From positions 136,945-200,944 of the forward strand of contig CAXBLA010000002.1 in assembly GCA_963976625.1 (NCBI GenBank): 64,000 nt of DNA, read 5' to 3'. Shown here in pieces: positions 52,106 to 61,460 of the stretch. Source of the stretch: UBA1924 sp963976625 (GTDB lineage: Bacteria; Planctomycetota; Phycisphaerae; Phycisphaerales; UBA1924). The translations under genes and the position numbers were made by a program. The notes under the pieces were generated by a model. It did not search any database and was not told the origin of the DNA. It saw nothing but the letters and a program-made list of their open reading frames with translations. Position 1 is the first letter of the stretch. Each line of letters starts with the position of its first letter.

Positions 52106-52900
52106 ATGTCATTCGGACTCGGCCATGGAAAAGCACTCGACACCGCCCCCGGGGTGGTCGCGATCTCGGAGACCGAGCTGCCGGTGCTGCCCGACTCGAT
52201 CATCGACGACCCAGAATCCGCACGCCTCGATCTGCGCAGCTGGTTCAAGGACCCGTCCCGCCGATTCGAGCTCGAGATCGGCTCGGGCAAGGGCGCGTTC
52301 CTTGTCCAACAAGCCCACCTCGAGCCCGAGACCAACTTCCTTGGCATCGAATGGGCCCGCGAGTTCGCCGCGTATATCGCCGACCGGATCCGACGCAAGC
52401 AAGAGAGCGAGCAGACCCACACCAATGTCCGCGTGCTGCACACCGACGCGTCCCAACTCCTCAAATGGCGCTGCCCCGACGAGACCATCGATGTCGTGCA
52501 CCTCTACTTCTCCGACCCGTGGCCCAAGGCCAAGCATCACAAGAAGCGCGTGATCCAGCATCAGACGCTGTTCGATATCTGGCGCTGCCTTAAGGTCGGC
52601 GGCGAGCTCCGCGTCGTCACCGACCACGACGAGCTCTGGGCGTGGGACCTGTCACACTTCGATCTCTGGGCCGACGGCTCGTCCTCGGCTCACACAGACT
52701 TCGCCCGCCCGAGCATCCCCGCTGCTCCAGCCCCGATCAACGAGTTCTTGACCAAGCGTGCAACGCTGCCGTTCACGCTCACCGATTTCGCCGCCCCTGA
52801 ATCCGCCGGAGAAGGCGAACTCGTCGGCACCAACTTTGAACGCAAGTTCCGCATCGAAGGGCGAAGCTTCAACGCTGGTGTGCTCAAGAAGAATGCGTAG
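52106..52900 (+). CDS. trmB: tRNA (guanine-N7-)-methyltransferase
   Basis: A 264-residue SAM-dependent methyltransferase that makes m7G at position 46 of tRNA. The SAM-binding motif FELEIGSGKGAFLVQQA, then NFLGIEWAREFAAYIADR, the RNA-binding and active segment DVVHLYFSDPWPKAKHHKKR and the C-terminal FERKF are typical of TrmB/YggH. The start at 52106 begins the conserved region; the upstream extension is not signal-like. A short insertion (about residues 195-225, Ser/Ala/Pro-rich) is atypical. Its 3' end overlaps the convergent membrane-protein gene by 17 bp. Confidence 0.92.
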   Translation: MSFGLGHGKALDTAPGVVAISETELPVLPDSIIDDPESARLDLRSWFKDPSRRFELEIGSGKGAFLVQQAHLEPETNFLGIEWAREFAAYIADRIRRKQESEQTHTNVRVLHTDASQLLKWRCPDETIDVVHLYFSDPWPKAKHHKKRVIQHQTLFDIWRCLKVGGELRVVTDHDELWAWDLSHFDLWADGSSSAHTDFARPSIPAAPAPINEFLTKRATLPFTLTDFAAPESAGEGELVGTNFERKFRIEGRSFNAGVLKKNA

Positions 52901-53669
52901 CTGAGTGTTCGTCTACTCGATCTACTTCAAACTCGATCTGGCGGATCAACTCATCAACACGGATTGCTTTGGCCAGCTTGGACTCGCGTGCCTGCCCAAT
53001 AACTGACTCCAGCTCTTCACTGCTTGGATCAATCGGGACCAAACCCCGTGCAAGCAGACTCATAACACCACGCGATCGCAGCCGCTTTGGTAGTATCGCC
53101 ACACGATAGAAAACCACGACCATAAGAATCGCCGTGGCCAGATACCATCCATATGTATACGGGCAATTCATGTGCCCAGAACCACAGAGGGCACTCCCAA
53201 CAAGCCCCGTCAAGAACAAAATGACCAGCGCCATGGAGAAACGATCACTCCAACCGCTGCTCGCCTTCTTTTCTGCCAAGTACTCTAAGTCATGGATGAT
53301 CTCATAGATGAGCGCCATGCGATCAGAATACCCGGCGGCCCCTGCGTGCAATCGCTCTTCGAGTTCCATCCGCTCTTCTACATACTCACCCAGCCCAGGT
53401 GTCGTATGTGATTGATACGCTTTCTCAAGATTGGGCTCTTTGATGAAATGTGTATATGAATGGGGCGAACGAACAAATATCGATTTGCACAACAGACACT
53501 TTGATTCGAATGCGACCGATTTCCCGGAAGAGACCTGTATCCAATACACATGGCTCACTTCGCGCAACTCGGTCGCGTGCATCGCCTGAGGCGATCGGCA
53601 TACCGAACAGTAATCCGCGACATACCCCTTCTTCCGCCGGCTAATCCGCTTTCCCCAGTATATAAACAT
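52884..53669 (-). CDS. Zinc-ribbon membrane protein, paralogue of the gene at 53760
   Basis: A 261-residue predicted membrane protein of unknown function. The N-terminal third has two Cys-x-x-Cys pairs, CSVC (about residues 22-25) and CLLC (about 60-63), likely a zinc ribbon. Two transmembrane helices follow: about residues 147-166 (MALVILFLTGLVGSAL) and about 173-195 (WYLATAILMVVVFYRVAIL). The cytoplasmic tail has ARGLVPIDPSSEELESVIGQ, strongly like the paralogue's tail (KALVPIDPTCEELERARKEM). The two share this layout but differ in the middle. The 3' end overlaps trmB. It may sense or hold a partner through the tail. Confidence 0.6.
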   Translation of the reverse strand: MFIYWGKRISRRKKGYVADYCSVCRSPQAMHATELREVSHVYWIQVSSGKSVAFESKCLLCKSIFVRSPHSYTHFIKEPNLEKAYQSHTTPGLGEYVEERMELEERLHAGAAGYSDRMALIYEIIHDLEYLAEKKASSGWSDRFSMALVILFLTGLVGSALCGSGHMNCPYTYGWYLATAILMVVVFYRVAILPKRLRSRGVMSLLARGLVPIDPSSEELESVIGQARESKLAKAIRVDELIRQIEFEVDRVDEHSATHSS

Positions 53670-53759
53670 GCACTTCCCCGACGGATCAATTGATAAATCG
53701 AACGCGCAGAGAGTTTAGCTCATCGAAAGAGAGCACACCCAATGTGAGCCAGAACTGAT

Positions 53760-54521
53760 TCAAGCGCCACGCATCTTCTTCACCTTCGCCATCACCTTGT
53801 CACAGCAAATCTGATCCCCGGCCGCGATCCGCGAGCTCTGCATCTCTTTGCGTGCACGCTCAAGCTCCTCGCATGTCGGATCGATCGGCACCAACGCCTT
53901 GGCCAACCAAGTCCGCACGCGCTTGCGCGGCGAGTGCTTCGTCACCCAGTACACCACCGATATGAACATCAGCAAGATCGCCACGAGCGCAACCAAGATC
54001 GGTAGCAGCGTCCCCGACCGATCCGACGCGTACCACCCAAGCCCCGCTATAACCAGCCCCGCGATCGTCATCGTTAAACGCACCCAAGGCTTGATCCGCT
54101 CGAATGGGTCCTCGTCATAGATCCGCGCGAAGCTAAACATCGTATAGCGGATCATCTCCTCGCGATCGTCGCCCTTGAGTCCTCCCGATTGCAACGCCTC
54201 CTCCATCGCCACACAATCGGCGATCCGCATCCCGACCACGGGCAACGCTTCGGGCTCGTAGCTCCCGGCGCTCGTCGGGTCGGGCAGGATCTCGATCGGG
54301 CGTTCCTCGGCTGGTCGTTCGACCTTGCAAGCACACACAAAGCAGGTCAGCTCGTGGTGCGGCTGCCCCTCGCGCCCCTGATCGAAGCACAAAAAATACC
54401 GCTTGCGGTCGGCCTGCGCGAGATGAAAACGGCGCTCCTGTCGGCAGACCGGACAGAAATCGGAAGCAACCCCGATCGGGCGGACACACAACACCCTCGG
54501 ATTGAGGACGGAGAACGGCAT
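53760..54521 (-). CDS. Zinc-ribbon membrane protein, paralogue of the gene at 52884
   Basis: A 253-residue predicted membrane protein. The start at 54521 is the Met before the conserved VRPIGVASDFCPVC segment; the upstream extension is Arg/Gly-rich and overlaps the divergent queC promoter. Two Cys pairs (FCPVC and CFVC at about residues 24-68) suggest a zinc ribbon. Two transmembrane helices are visible, about residues 150-168 (TIAGLVIAGLGWYA) and about 178-198. The tail WLAKALVPIDPTCEELERAR matches the paralogue. Function unknown. It lies about 68 bp from queC, on the opposite strand. Confidence 0.6.
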   Translation of the reverse strand: MPFSVLNPRVLCVRPIGVASDFCPVCRQERRFHLAQADRKRYFLCFDQGREGQPHHELTCFVCACKVERPAEERPIEILPDPTSAGSYEPEALPVVGMRIADCVAMEEALQSGGLKGDDREEMIRYTMFSFARIYDEDPFERIKPWVRLTMTIAGLVIAGLGWYASDRSGTLLPILVALVAILLMFISVVYWVTKHSPRKRVRTWLAKALVPIDPTCEELERARKEMQSSRIAAGDQICCDKVMAKVKKMRGA

Positions 54522-54589
54522 GCCCCAGTGTACCAAGAATCCTCGAAAAGTGTTGCACAATCTCCCATACCCGGCCATAACCTTCCCGG

Positions 54590-55297
54590 ATGCCCCAGCC
54601 GAACGAACAAATCGCAGCCGACACCCCAGCCGTGATCCTGCTCTCGGGCGGGCTTGATTCGTCCACCGTCCTCGCGATCGCCCAAGACCAAGGCTACACC
54701 TGCCACACCCTCGCCTTCGATTACGGCCAGCGCCACCGCAATGAACTCGACGCGTGCACACAGATCGCGTCATCGATGAACGCCGCCTCCCACCGCGTCT
54801 TCAACCTCGACATCGGATCCTTCGGCGGCTCCGCCCTCACCGAAGACATCAGCGTCCCCAAAGACCGCGACGAATCGGCGATGGACGATATCCCGATCAC
54901 CTATGTGCCCGCGCGCAACTTGGTGTTCCTCTCGATCGCCCTGGCGTACGCCGAGACACTCGATGCATGCGATCTGTTCATCGGGGTCAACGCGATCGAC
55001 TACTCCGGCTACCCCGACTGCCGACACGAGTTCATCGACTCCTTCGCCCAGACCGCCAACCTCGCGACCAAGCTGGGCGTTGACGGGCACACGATCAAGG
55101 TGCACACGCCGCTGCTTGAACTGACCAAGGCCCAGATCATCCAACGCGGCACCCAACTCGGCGTGGACTACGCCCAGACCCATTCCTGCTACGACCCCTC
55201 GCCGACCGGCGGCGCATGCGGTCGCTGCGATTCGTGCATCCTCCGCCGGAGCGGCTTCGAGCAAGCCAGCATCCCCGACCCGACTGTGTACGCCTGA
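54590..55297 (+). CDS. queC: 7-cyano-7-deazaguanine synthase
   Basis: The 235-residue product makes preQ0 from 7-carboxy-7-deazaguanine in queuosine biosynthesis. The PP-loop SGGLDSSTVLAIAQ near residue 19, FDYGQRHRNELDA, and the zinc-binding cysteines near the C-terminus in HSCYDPSPTGGACGRCDSC are all in place. VPARNLVFLSIALA is typical of the substrate region. It is first in a queC-queE-queD run on one strand. The length is standard. Either queuosine or a deazaguanine DNA modification could use its product; the former is far more common. Confidence 0.96.
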   Translation: MPQPNEQIAADTPAVILLSGGLDSSTVLAIAQDQGYTCHTLAFDYGQRHRNELDACTQIASSMNAASHRVFNLDIGSFGGSALTEDISVPKDRDESAMDDIPITYVPARNLVFLSIALAYAETLDACDLFIGVNAIDYSGYPDCRHEFIDSFAQTANLATKLGVDGHTIKVHTPLLELTKAQIIQRGTQLGVDYAQTHSCYDPSPTGGACGRCDSCILRRSGFEQASIPDPTVYA

Positions 55298-55320
55298 AAA
55301 TAACTTGTCCGAATCCTCGC

Positions 55321-56031
55321 ATGAACAACACCCTCCCCATCTCGGAGACCTTCACCTCTATCCAGGGCGAGGGCAAACTCACGGGCGTGCCCAGCTGGTT
55401 CTGCCGGGTCTCGGGCTGCAACCTGCGCTGCACCTGGTGCGACACGCCCTACGCGAGCTGGAAGCCCGAGTTCACCAAGCGCACCATCGACGAACTTATC
55501 GAGGACGCTAAAGCCTCGGGCACGAACCACGCCGTGCTCACCGGGGGCGAGCCGATGCTGTTCGATCAGCTCGTGCCGCTGTCGAACCAACTCGCCGCCC
55601 ATGGTTTCCACATCACCATCGAGACCGCCGGCACCCTCACACTCCCGGGCGTCTCGTGCCATCTGATGAGCCTGTCGCCCAAACTCGCCAACTCAACACC
55701 GACAATCGACGCCCGAGACCCCGACGGCCAATGGGCCGCCCGCCACGAATCCCGTCGGCTCAACTTCGATACACTCAACGAGCTCATCCGCTCCACCCCC
55801 GATCGCCAGCTCAAGTTCGTCGTCGCCGACCCGTCGGACCTGGCCGAGATCGACAGCGTCCTCGCCCAGATCCGGGGCTTTGTCCCCAGCGATGTGATGC
55901 TGATGCCCGAGGGCGTGGCCGTGCCGGACCGGGAATCGATCCAGTGGATCCTCGATGAGTGCCTCAGCCGGGGCTGGACCTACTGCCCCCGCCTGCACAT
56001 CACCCTCTTCGGCGACACCCGAGGCACCTAA
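55321..56031 (+). CDS. queE: 7-carboxy-7-deazaguanine synthase (radical SAM)
   Basis: This is a 236-residue radical-SAM enzyme that converts 6-carboxytetrahydropterin to 7-carboxy-7-deazaguanine. The iron-sulfur motif is the standard C-X3-C-X2-C in GCNLRCTWCDTPYASW. SIQGEGKLTGVPSWFCRVSG precedes it, and AVLTGGEPMLFDQL and KFVVADPSDLAEI are typical QueE segments. The ATG at 55321, 23 bp after queC, begins the conserved N-terminus. The order queC-queE-queD is consistent with a shared transcript. Confidence 0.95.
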   Translation: MNNTLPISETFTSIQGEGKLTGVPSWFCRVSGCNLRCTWCDTPYASWKPEFTKRTIDELIEDAKASGTNHAVLTGGEPMLFDQLVPLSNQLAAHGFHITIETAGTLTLPGVSCHLMSLSPKLANSTPTIDARDPDGQWAARHESRRLNFDTLNELIRSTPDRQLKFVVADPSDLAEIDSVLAQIRGFVPSDVMLMPEGVAVPDRESIQWILDECLSRGWTYCPRLHITLFGDTRGT

Positions 56032-56070
56032 ATCCAGACCCGCGGGCCTCCCCGCTCCTACGATCCCGGC

Positions 56071-56535
56071 ATGATCTACCGCGTCTGCAAATCTTTCGAA
56101 ATCGAGAACGGCCACATGCTCTCCAAGCACCCCGGACGCTGCAGGATGCCCCACGGGCACTCGCGCACGGTTGAGCTGGTCATCGCGTCCGATCACCTCG
56201 ACGACAACGAAATGGTCTGCGATTTCAAATCGCTCAAACTAGCCGTAGAGACCTATATTGATCAATATGACCACGCGTTGATGATCAACTCGGACGATCC
56301 GTTCCTAAAAACGATCCCCGAGCAATATTCTGAGCGTTTGATCGTTCTTGATGGTGAGGACCCCACGACGGAAGTCCTCGCCAAGCGCATCTATGACTAT
56401 GTGGCCCAACAGATCAAAGCCGGCGTCTCCTACACAGACCCCAACGGGCATGTGTTCACGCTCCCGACCCACCTCACGCTCGAACGCGTCCGCGTCAGCG
56501 AGACCAGCTCGAGCTGGGCGGAATACGGGATCTGA
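56071..56535 (+). CDS. queD: 6-carboxytetrahydropterin synthase
   Basis: The 154-residue product is the QueD branch of the 6-pyruvoyltetrahydropterin synthase family, converting dihydroneopterin triphosphate to 6-carboxytetrahydropterin. The catalytic Cys and zinc His residues lie in GRCRMPHGHSRTVEL, with FEIENGHML before it holding another zinc His. VCDFKSLKLAVETYIDQYDHALMI carries the Asp-His pair, and VSETSSSWAEY the substrate-binding Glu. It is slightly longer than typical (about 120-150 residues). It is last in the que cluster, 39 bp after queE. Confidence 0.95.
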   Translation: MIYRVCKSFEIENGHMLSKHPGRCRMPHGHSRTVELVIASDHLDDNEMVCDFKSLKLAVETYIDQYDHALMINSDDPFLKTIPEQYSERLIVLDGEDPTTEVLAKRIYDYVAQQIKAGVSYTDPNGHVFTLPTHLTLERVRVSETSSSWAEYGI

Positions 56536-56658
56536 GAACCCCAACAAGCTGCCAGAGCCGATGTCTGCTGGAGCCTCCACACGCTGGGCGCTGCCACCGC
56601 TTGGCCTTGCGCCGGTATATTTGTTCGCAGACTCTGTATGCATAAAGGAACCGATCAC

Positions 56659-58062
56659 ATGAAGCACACCACCAAAGCCACTTCACGCCTCGCAACGATC
56701 GCCCTGCTCGCCCTGGCCCCGACCATCAGCCTGGCCCACCCGCTGGCTCTTCCTACTGCCGATCCCGATCCATCGCAGCAGCACGCGATGGACATGGCCT
56801 TCAACATCTCCGACGCCTTCGAATACGCCTCGGCCAAGATCGAGCCCTCCGTCGTGCACATCACCGTCCGCAAGCCCGCCACCCGCACCCGGCGCGGCGT
56901 CAGCGCCCCAAGCCAATCCGGGCTCGGGTCCGGGGTCATCGTCGACGAGCGCGGCTACATCATCACTAACAACCATGTCATCGAGCAGGGCAACGACATC
57001 ATCGTGCGCCTCAACGACGGGCGCGAGATGAGCGCCGAGCTCGTCGGCACCTTCCCCGAGAGCGACATCGCGGTGCTTAAAGTCGAAGCCAGCGACCTCA
57101 CCGCCGCCAGCTTCGCCGATTCAGAAGCCGTCCGCGTCGGCCAGTGGGTGCTGGCCGTTGGCTCGCCCTTCGGATTCGAGCAGACCGTCACCGCGGGCAT
57201 CGTGAGCGCCAAGGGGCGCGGCTCCCCCAGCTCGGGCACCAACGCCGATCGCAGCGACGGGCTCCAGGAGTTCATCCAGACCGACGCCGCAATTAATCCT
57301 GGCAACTCCGGGGGCCCCTTGGTCGATCTGCACGGGCGGATCATCGGGATCAACACCGCGATCATCTCGCGCACCGGGTCCAACAACGGGCTGGGCTTTG
57401 CGATCCCCGCGGACATCGCCGAGTCCGTCACCGATCAGCTCATCGAGAGCGGCAGCGTCCGCCGGGGCTGGCTGGGCATCTCGATGCTTCCATTGGACCC
57501 GGCCGAGGCCCACCGCCTGAAAATCGACGGCGGCGTCGAGATCCGCACCCTCATCGGCGAAGGGCCGGCCAAAAAAGCCAAGCTCCGCGCCGGCGACATC
57601 ATCACGGCCGTGGGCGGGCGCACCACCGAGAACATCGTCCGCCTGTCCAACGCGATCATGCTCACCAAGCCCAACGACCCGGTCGACATCCAGTACCTCC
57701 GCGACGGCAAGCTGCGCACGGCATCGGCCATCGTGACCGATCGCGACGAGAGCATGTTCATCGCCCAGACCGGCGTCGAGCTCGAAGAGATCGGCGCGAA
57801 GCTCGCCGCCGGCGTGTACCGGATGCGCAACCGCTCAATCGAAGGATTCATCGTCACCGGGATCAACCGCGATTCGCCAGCAGACGAACTCGGATTGAGC
57901 CCCGACGATTTCATCTACGGCATCGACGGACGCCAGTTCGCAAGCGTCGAGAGCATCCGCGACTACATCCGCGATCGCCAGAGCACGGAGCCGCTGAATC
58001 TCAACTTCTTCCGCAACCAACGGAACCTGTCCGCCGAGATCCAGCCCGAACTTGATGACTGA
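56659..58062 (+). CDS. HtrA/DegP-type periplasmic serine protease
   Basis: This 467-residue exported protease has a signal peptide (MKHTTKATSRLATIALLALA, ending about residue 27) and a trypsin-like domain. The catalytic triad is visible: His in ITNNHVIEQ, Asp in SDIAVLKV, and Ser in GNSGGPLV. Two PDZ domains follow: one around residues 270-365 (RRGWLGISMLPLDPAEAH, then LRAGDIITAVGGR) and a weaker one near 380-460 (FIVTGINRDSPADELGLSPDDFI). HtrA proteins degrade or refold damaged envelope proteins. AAAGGA nine bases upstream supports the ATG at 56659. It ends 11 bp from the convergent RND gene. Confidence 0.93.
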   Translation: MKHTTKATSRLATIALLALAPTISLAHPLALPTADPDPSQQHAMDMAFNISDAFEYASAKIEPSVVHITVRKPATRTRRGVSAPSQSGLGSGVIVDERGYIITNNHVIEQGNDIIVRLNDGREMSAELVGTFPESDIAVLKVEASDLTAASFADSEAVRVGQWVLAVGSPFGFEQTVTAGIVSAKGRGSPSSGTNADRSDGLQEFIQTDAAINPGNSGGPLVDLHGRIIGINTAIISRTGSNNGLGFAIPADIAESVTDQLIESGSVRRGWLGISMLPLDPAEAHRLKIDGGVEIRTLIGEGPAKKAKLRAGDIITAVGGRTTENIVRLSNAIMLTKPNDPVDIQYLRDGKLRTASAIVTDRDESMFIAQTGVELEEIGAKLAAGVYRMRNRSIEGFIVTGINRDSPADELGLSPDDFIYGIDGRQFASVESIRDYIRDRQSTEPLNLNFFRNQRNLSAEIQPELDD

Positions 58063-58073
58063 TTGCTGACGAC

Positions 58074-61000
58074 TTATTCAGCCGAGCCACCCTCGGAGAG
58101 CATCGCCAGTTCCGGGTCCTCGATCTTCGGGTTCTTGCGTTCGATGTGCACATTGCCCGTCCACGCGATCCGTACAACATGCACCAGATCGTCGAAGATC
58201 ATCAGCAGGCTCGGGAGCACCAGCAGGATAATAAAGGTCGCGCTCATCAGCCCGAACGCGATCGTGATCGCCATCGGGATCAGGAACTGAGCCTGGAAGC
58301 TCTTCTCCATCATCATCGGTAGCAAGCCGAGCACCGTCGTAATCGTGGTGAGCATGATCGCCCGGAAGCGCGCCTGCCCGGTGAGCACGCCAGCTTCATA
58401 GACCGACTTACCTTCACGGCGCTGCTTGTTGAAGAACTCCATAAAGATCAGCGAATCGTTCACGACGATCCCGGCCAGGGCGATGAACCCGATCATCGAC
58501 AGGAAGGTCATCGCGCTGCCCATGATGATGTGCCCCCAGATCATCCCGATAAGCGCAAACGGGATCGCGAGCATCACAATCAATGGCTGGAGAAAGCTGG
58601 AGAACAACCACGCGAGCACCACATAGATCAACCCCATCGCCAGCACCATGCCCACGGGCAGCGAGCTCATCGAATCGGCGAAGTCCTTCTGGCGTCCGCG
58701 CTGCACGAGCTCCACGCCGTGCAGATCAGAGATCGCATCGACCAAGCGGGGCTTGATCTTCATCGCCAGCTGATCGGGGTTCTCCATCGCCCGGTACACA
58801 TCAGCGACCACCGAGATCTTCCGCTTGCGATCGAGCCTGCGGATGGTCGCATACGCCTGTGATTCTTCGATCGTCGCGACCTCACCCAGCGGCACCGCGA
58901 CACCCGCGGGCGTGAAGACATACATGTCCTCGATCTGCACCGTCGAACGCCGGATCCGCTCGGGCACCGTCACCCGCACATCGACATCCTCGCGATCGCC
59001 CGCGAAGGTGAACGCCTCGAGCCCGAAGACCGCCGCCTGGATCTGACGCCCCAGATCCGCCCGGGTAAACCCGAGCTCCGACGCCCCGTCGCGGAGCGTA
59101 AACCGCAGCTCGCGCTGGCCGCGGTCCGAGTCGTCCGAGATCGAGTGCACGGCTTTGTACTCTTCGAGCACCAGCTTGATGCGCGCGATCGCTGTATCGA
59201 GCTGCTCAATCGAATCGCCCACCACCGTGAAGTTGAGCGCCGGGCCGCTGGGCCCGCCCGAGACGCCTTCGAGCCGAATGTTCTTGGCCTCTGCGATCGG
59301 GCCCACAGTTTCGAGGATCTCATCGATCACCGTCGCGCTATCACGATCCCGATTCTCGGCTTTGGTAAGCTCCAAAATAAGCTGCCCAAGATGCGACGAC
59401 GACGCATCGCCGCCTGCGCCTTCCAGATCACTGACCGCGCCCGCGATCGCGAAAGTCGACTGCACCTCGGGGATCGCCATGCACACCGCTTCAAATCGGT
59501 TCACGATCGCCTGGGTCTTCTCGACCGGGGTGCCGATGGGCATCGTCACCGTGACATTAATCGTCTCGGCATCGTCGGTCTCAAAGAGAATAAACTGCAA
59601 ACGCCCCGACGCGATCATGCCGACAGACACAATCAGGATCGCGATCACCGACGCGAGCGACACATAGCGGTACTGCATGACCTTCTTGAGCAGCCGGGCG
59701 TACGCGGGCACGATGGTGCCCGCGATGAGCCGATCGCGCCAATGGTCATACCGCGCCTCGAACCGGGCGATCCGGTGCTTCTTCTTACCCTTCGCGCGAA
59801 TTTTGTCCACGCTCCGCAGCGAGTGCCCCATGTGCATCGGCAGGATAAAGAGCGTCTCGATCAGCGACACCCCGAGCGCGCACCCCACCACCACGGGCAT
59901 CACGCTCATAAAATCGCCGACCTGCCCGTTCATCATCGCCAGAGGCATAAACGCGAACACCGTCGTGAGCACCGTCGATACCACGGGCCAAGCGACCTGA
60001 TCGGTCCCCTTGACCGCCGCGACGAGCGCTGGCTCGCCCTTCTCGTGGCGTGTCGTGATGTTCTCTGCCACCACGATCGCGTCATCGACCAAGATACCGA
60101 TCACAATAATCAGCCCGAACATCGTCAGGAGGTTGAGCGAGATATCCATCCAGGACATCATCGCCAGCGTGCCCAATAGCGACACCACCAGCCCCATGGC
60201 GACCCAGAACGAGATCCGCCAGTTGAGCAGCAGCACCAGCGTGACGAACACCAGCAGCCCGCCGTAGAGCGCGTTGCGGAGCAGCAGATCGAGTCGACCT
60301 TGGACAAAGCGGGCCAGGTCGGTTGTTGTTTCGAGTGAACCCGGAGGCGCAGAGACCAGGAACCGATCATGCCCGACCTTCCAAGCGGCGTACCGCTCGG
60401 AGCTATAGCTCGGATCGGGGCTCTCGATGAACGCCTCGCCCCCTTCTTTCTCAGATTCCTTCTTCGCCTTGGCGTCCTGCATCTTCTTGCCAAAGCCCGC
60501 GAAATTGAGCCCGACCTTCTCGCCCGTTGTCGCGACATACGGCTCGCCGTTTCGCCCAGCGACATATTCCTTGACCAGCTCTGAGATCCGGATGATGTCC
60601 TGATCGCCCACGCGGAAGACCGTCAGCGAGACCGTGTCCTCCCCCTGGTATTTACTCATCAAGTCCGAATCCACGAACCCGTCGTAGACATTGGCCACAT
60701 CCCCAACGCGGACGACGCCGCCGTCGCCGCTGGCTTTGATGACGATCTCACGCACGGTATCCGCCCGCTCCTCGACCCCCACCGAGCGGATCGAGATCGT
60801 GCTCGTCGAGGTCCGCACGGAGCCACCGGGCAGCTCGATCATCGCCGAGCGGATTTTGTCGGCGATCGTCACCAGCGACACCCCGTGCTCGATCGCCCGC
60901 TCCGGGAGCACCTCGACGCGCAGCTCGTCGGCCCGCACGCCGCTGGTGGAGACATCCGTGATCTCGGGCAGCGTGAGCAGATCGTCGCGCGTCGCGTTGA

Positions 61001-61460
61001 TGAAGGTCTTCATCGTGCGTTCGTCCGCGTCGCCATAGAGCGCGACAACGATCGCGGGCATGTTGGGCTCGAGGATATCGACGATGATGTTGTCGACCGC
61101 CTCGGGCAGGTCCTGGATCGCATCAACTTCGCGCTTCACATCCGCGAGCGCCTGCTGGATCGGCACGCCCTCCTGGAACTCCACGACCACGCTGGCCATG
61201 CCTTCGTTCACGGTCGAGGTGATCTCCTTGACGCCCGTCAGGTCCGCGACGGTGTCCTCGATCTTGGTCGCCAGCGCGTCCTCGACCTCGTCGGGGGCCG
61301 CCCCCGGATACGGCGCGGCGATCGTGATGATGCGGGATTCAACAAAGGGGAAGAACTCGCGCCGGAGCCCGGTCCCAAAGATAAACCCCGCGCCGATGAT
61401 CGCGAACATCACCAGGTTGGCGACAACGGGCTTGCGGACGCCGAATCGTGCAAGACTCAT
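58074..61460 (-). CDS. RND efflux transporter permease (HAE1-type)
   Basis: A 1128-residue inner-membrane proton-driven efflux pump subunit. The N-terminal helix and YPGAAPDEVEDALATKIED motif, TM4-region GIVVDDAIVVAENI-like ILVDDAIVVAENITTRHEKG (about residues 465-485), and the second-half GFIALAGIVVNDSLIFMEF match the AcrB/MexB family. The acidic proton-relay residues are in the Asp pair of that TM4 segment. It is larger than usual because of an insertion around residues 330-370 with EKEGGEAF. The four-base overlap with the adaptor gene indicates translational coupling. The substrate is unknown. Confidence 0.94.
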   Translation of the reverse strand: MSLARFGVRKPVVANLVMFAIIGAGFIFGTGLRREFFPFVESRIITIAAPYPGAAPDEVEDALATKIEDTVADLTGVKEITSTVNEGMASVVVEFQEGVPIQQALADVKREVDAIQDLPEAVDNIIVDILEPNMPAIVVALYGDADERTMKTFINATRDDLLTLPEITDVSTSGVRADELRVEVLPERAIEHGVSLVTIADKIRSAMIELPGGSVRTSTSTISIRSVGVEERADTVREIVIKASGDGGVVRVGDVANVYDGFVDSDLMSKYQGEDTVSLTVFRVGDQDIIRISELVKEYVAGRNGEPYVATTGEKVGLNFAGFGKKMQDAKAKKESEKEGGEAFIESPDPSYSSERYAAWKVGHDRFLVSAPPGSLETTTDLARFVQGRLDLLLRNALYGGLLVFVTLVLLLNWRISFWVAMGLVVSLLGTLAMMSWMDISLNLLTMFGLIIVIGILVDDAIVVAENITTRHEKGEPALVAAVKGTDQVAWPVVSTVLTTVFAFMPLAMMNGQVGDFMSVMPVVVGCALGVSLIETLFILPMHMGHSLRSVDKIRAKGKKKHRIARFEARYDHWRDRLIAGTIVPAYARLLKKVMQYRYVSLASVIAILIVSVGMIASGRLQFILFETDDAETINVTVTMPIGTPVEKTQAIVNRFEAVCMAIPEVQSTFAIAGAVSDLEGAGGDASSSHLGQLILELTKAENRDRDSATVIDEILETVGPIAEAKNIRLEGVSGGPSGPALNFTVVGDSIEQLDTAIARIKLVLEEYKAVHSISDDSDRGQRELRFTLRDGASELGFTRADLGRQIQAAVFGLEAFTFAGDREDVDVRVTVPERIRRSTVQIEDMYVFTPAGVAVPLGEVATIEESQAYATIRRLDRKRKISVVADVYRAMENPDQLAMKIKPRLVDAISDLHGVELVQRGRQKDFADSMSSLPVGMVLAMGLIYVVLAWLFSSFLQPLIVMLAIPFALIGMIWGHIIMGSAMTFLSMIGFIALAGIVVNDSLIFMEFFNKQRREGKSVYEAGVLTGQARFRAIMLTTITTVLGLLPMMMEKSFQAQFLIPMAITIAFGLMSATFIILLVLPSLLMIFDDLVHVVRIAWTGNVHIERKNPKIEDPELAMLSEGGSAE

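Noticed and set aside
59145..60179. Plus-strand open frame opposite the RND permease
   Set aside because: It is antisense to a protein with all RND motifs; the translation is His/Arg/Asp-rich with no hydrophobic pattern.
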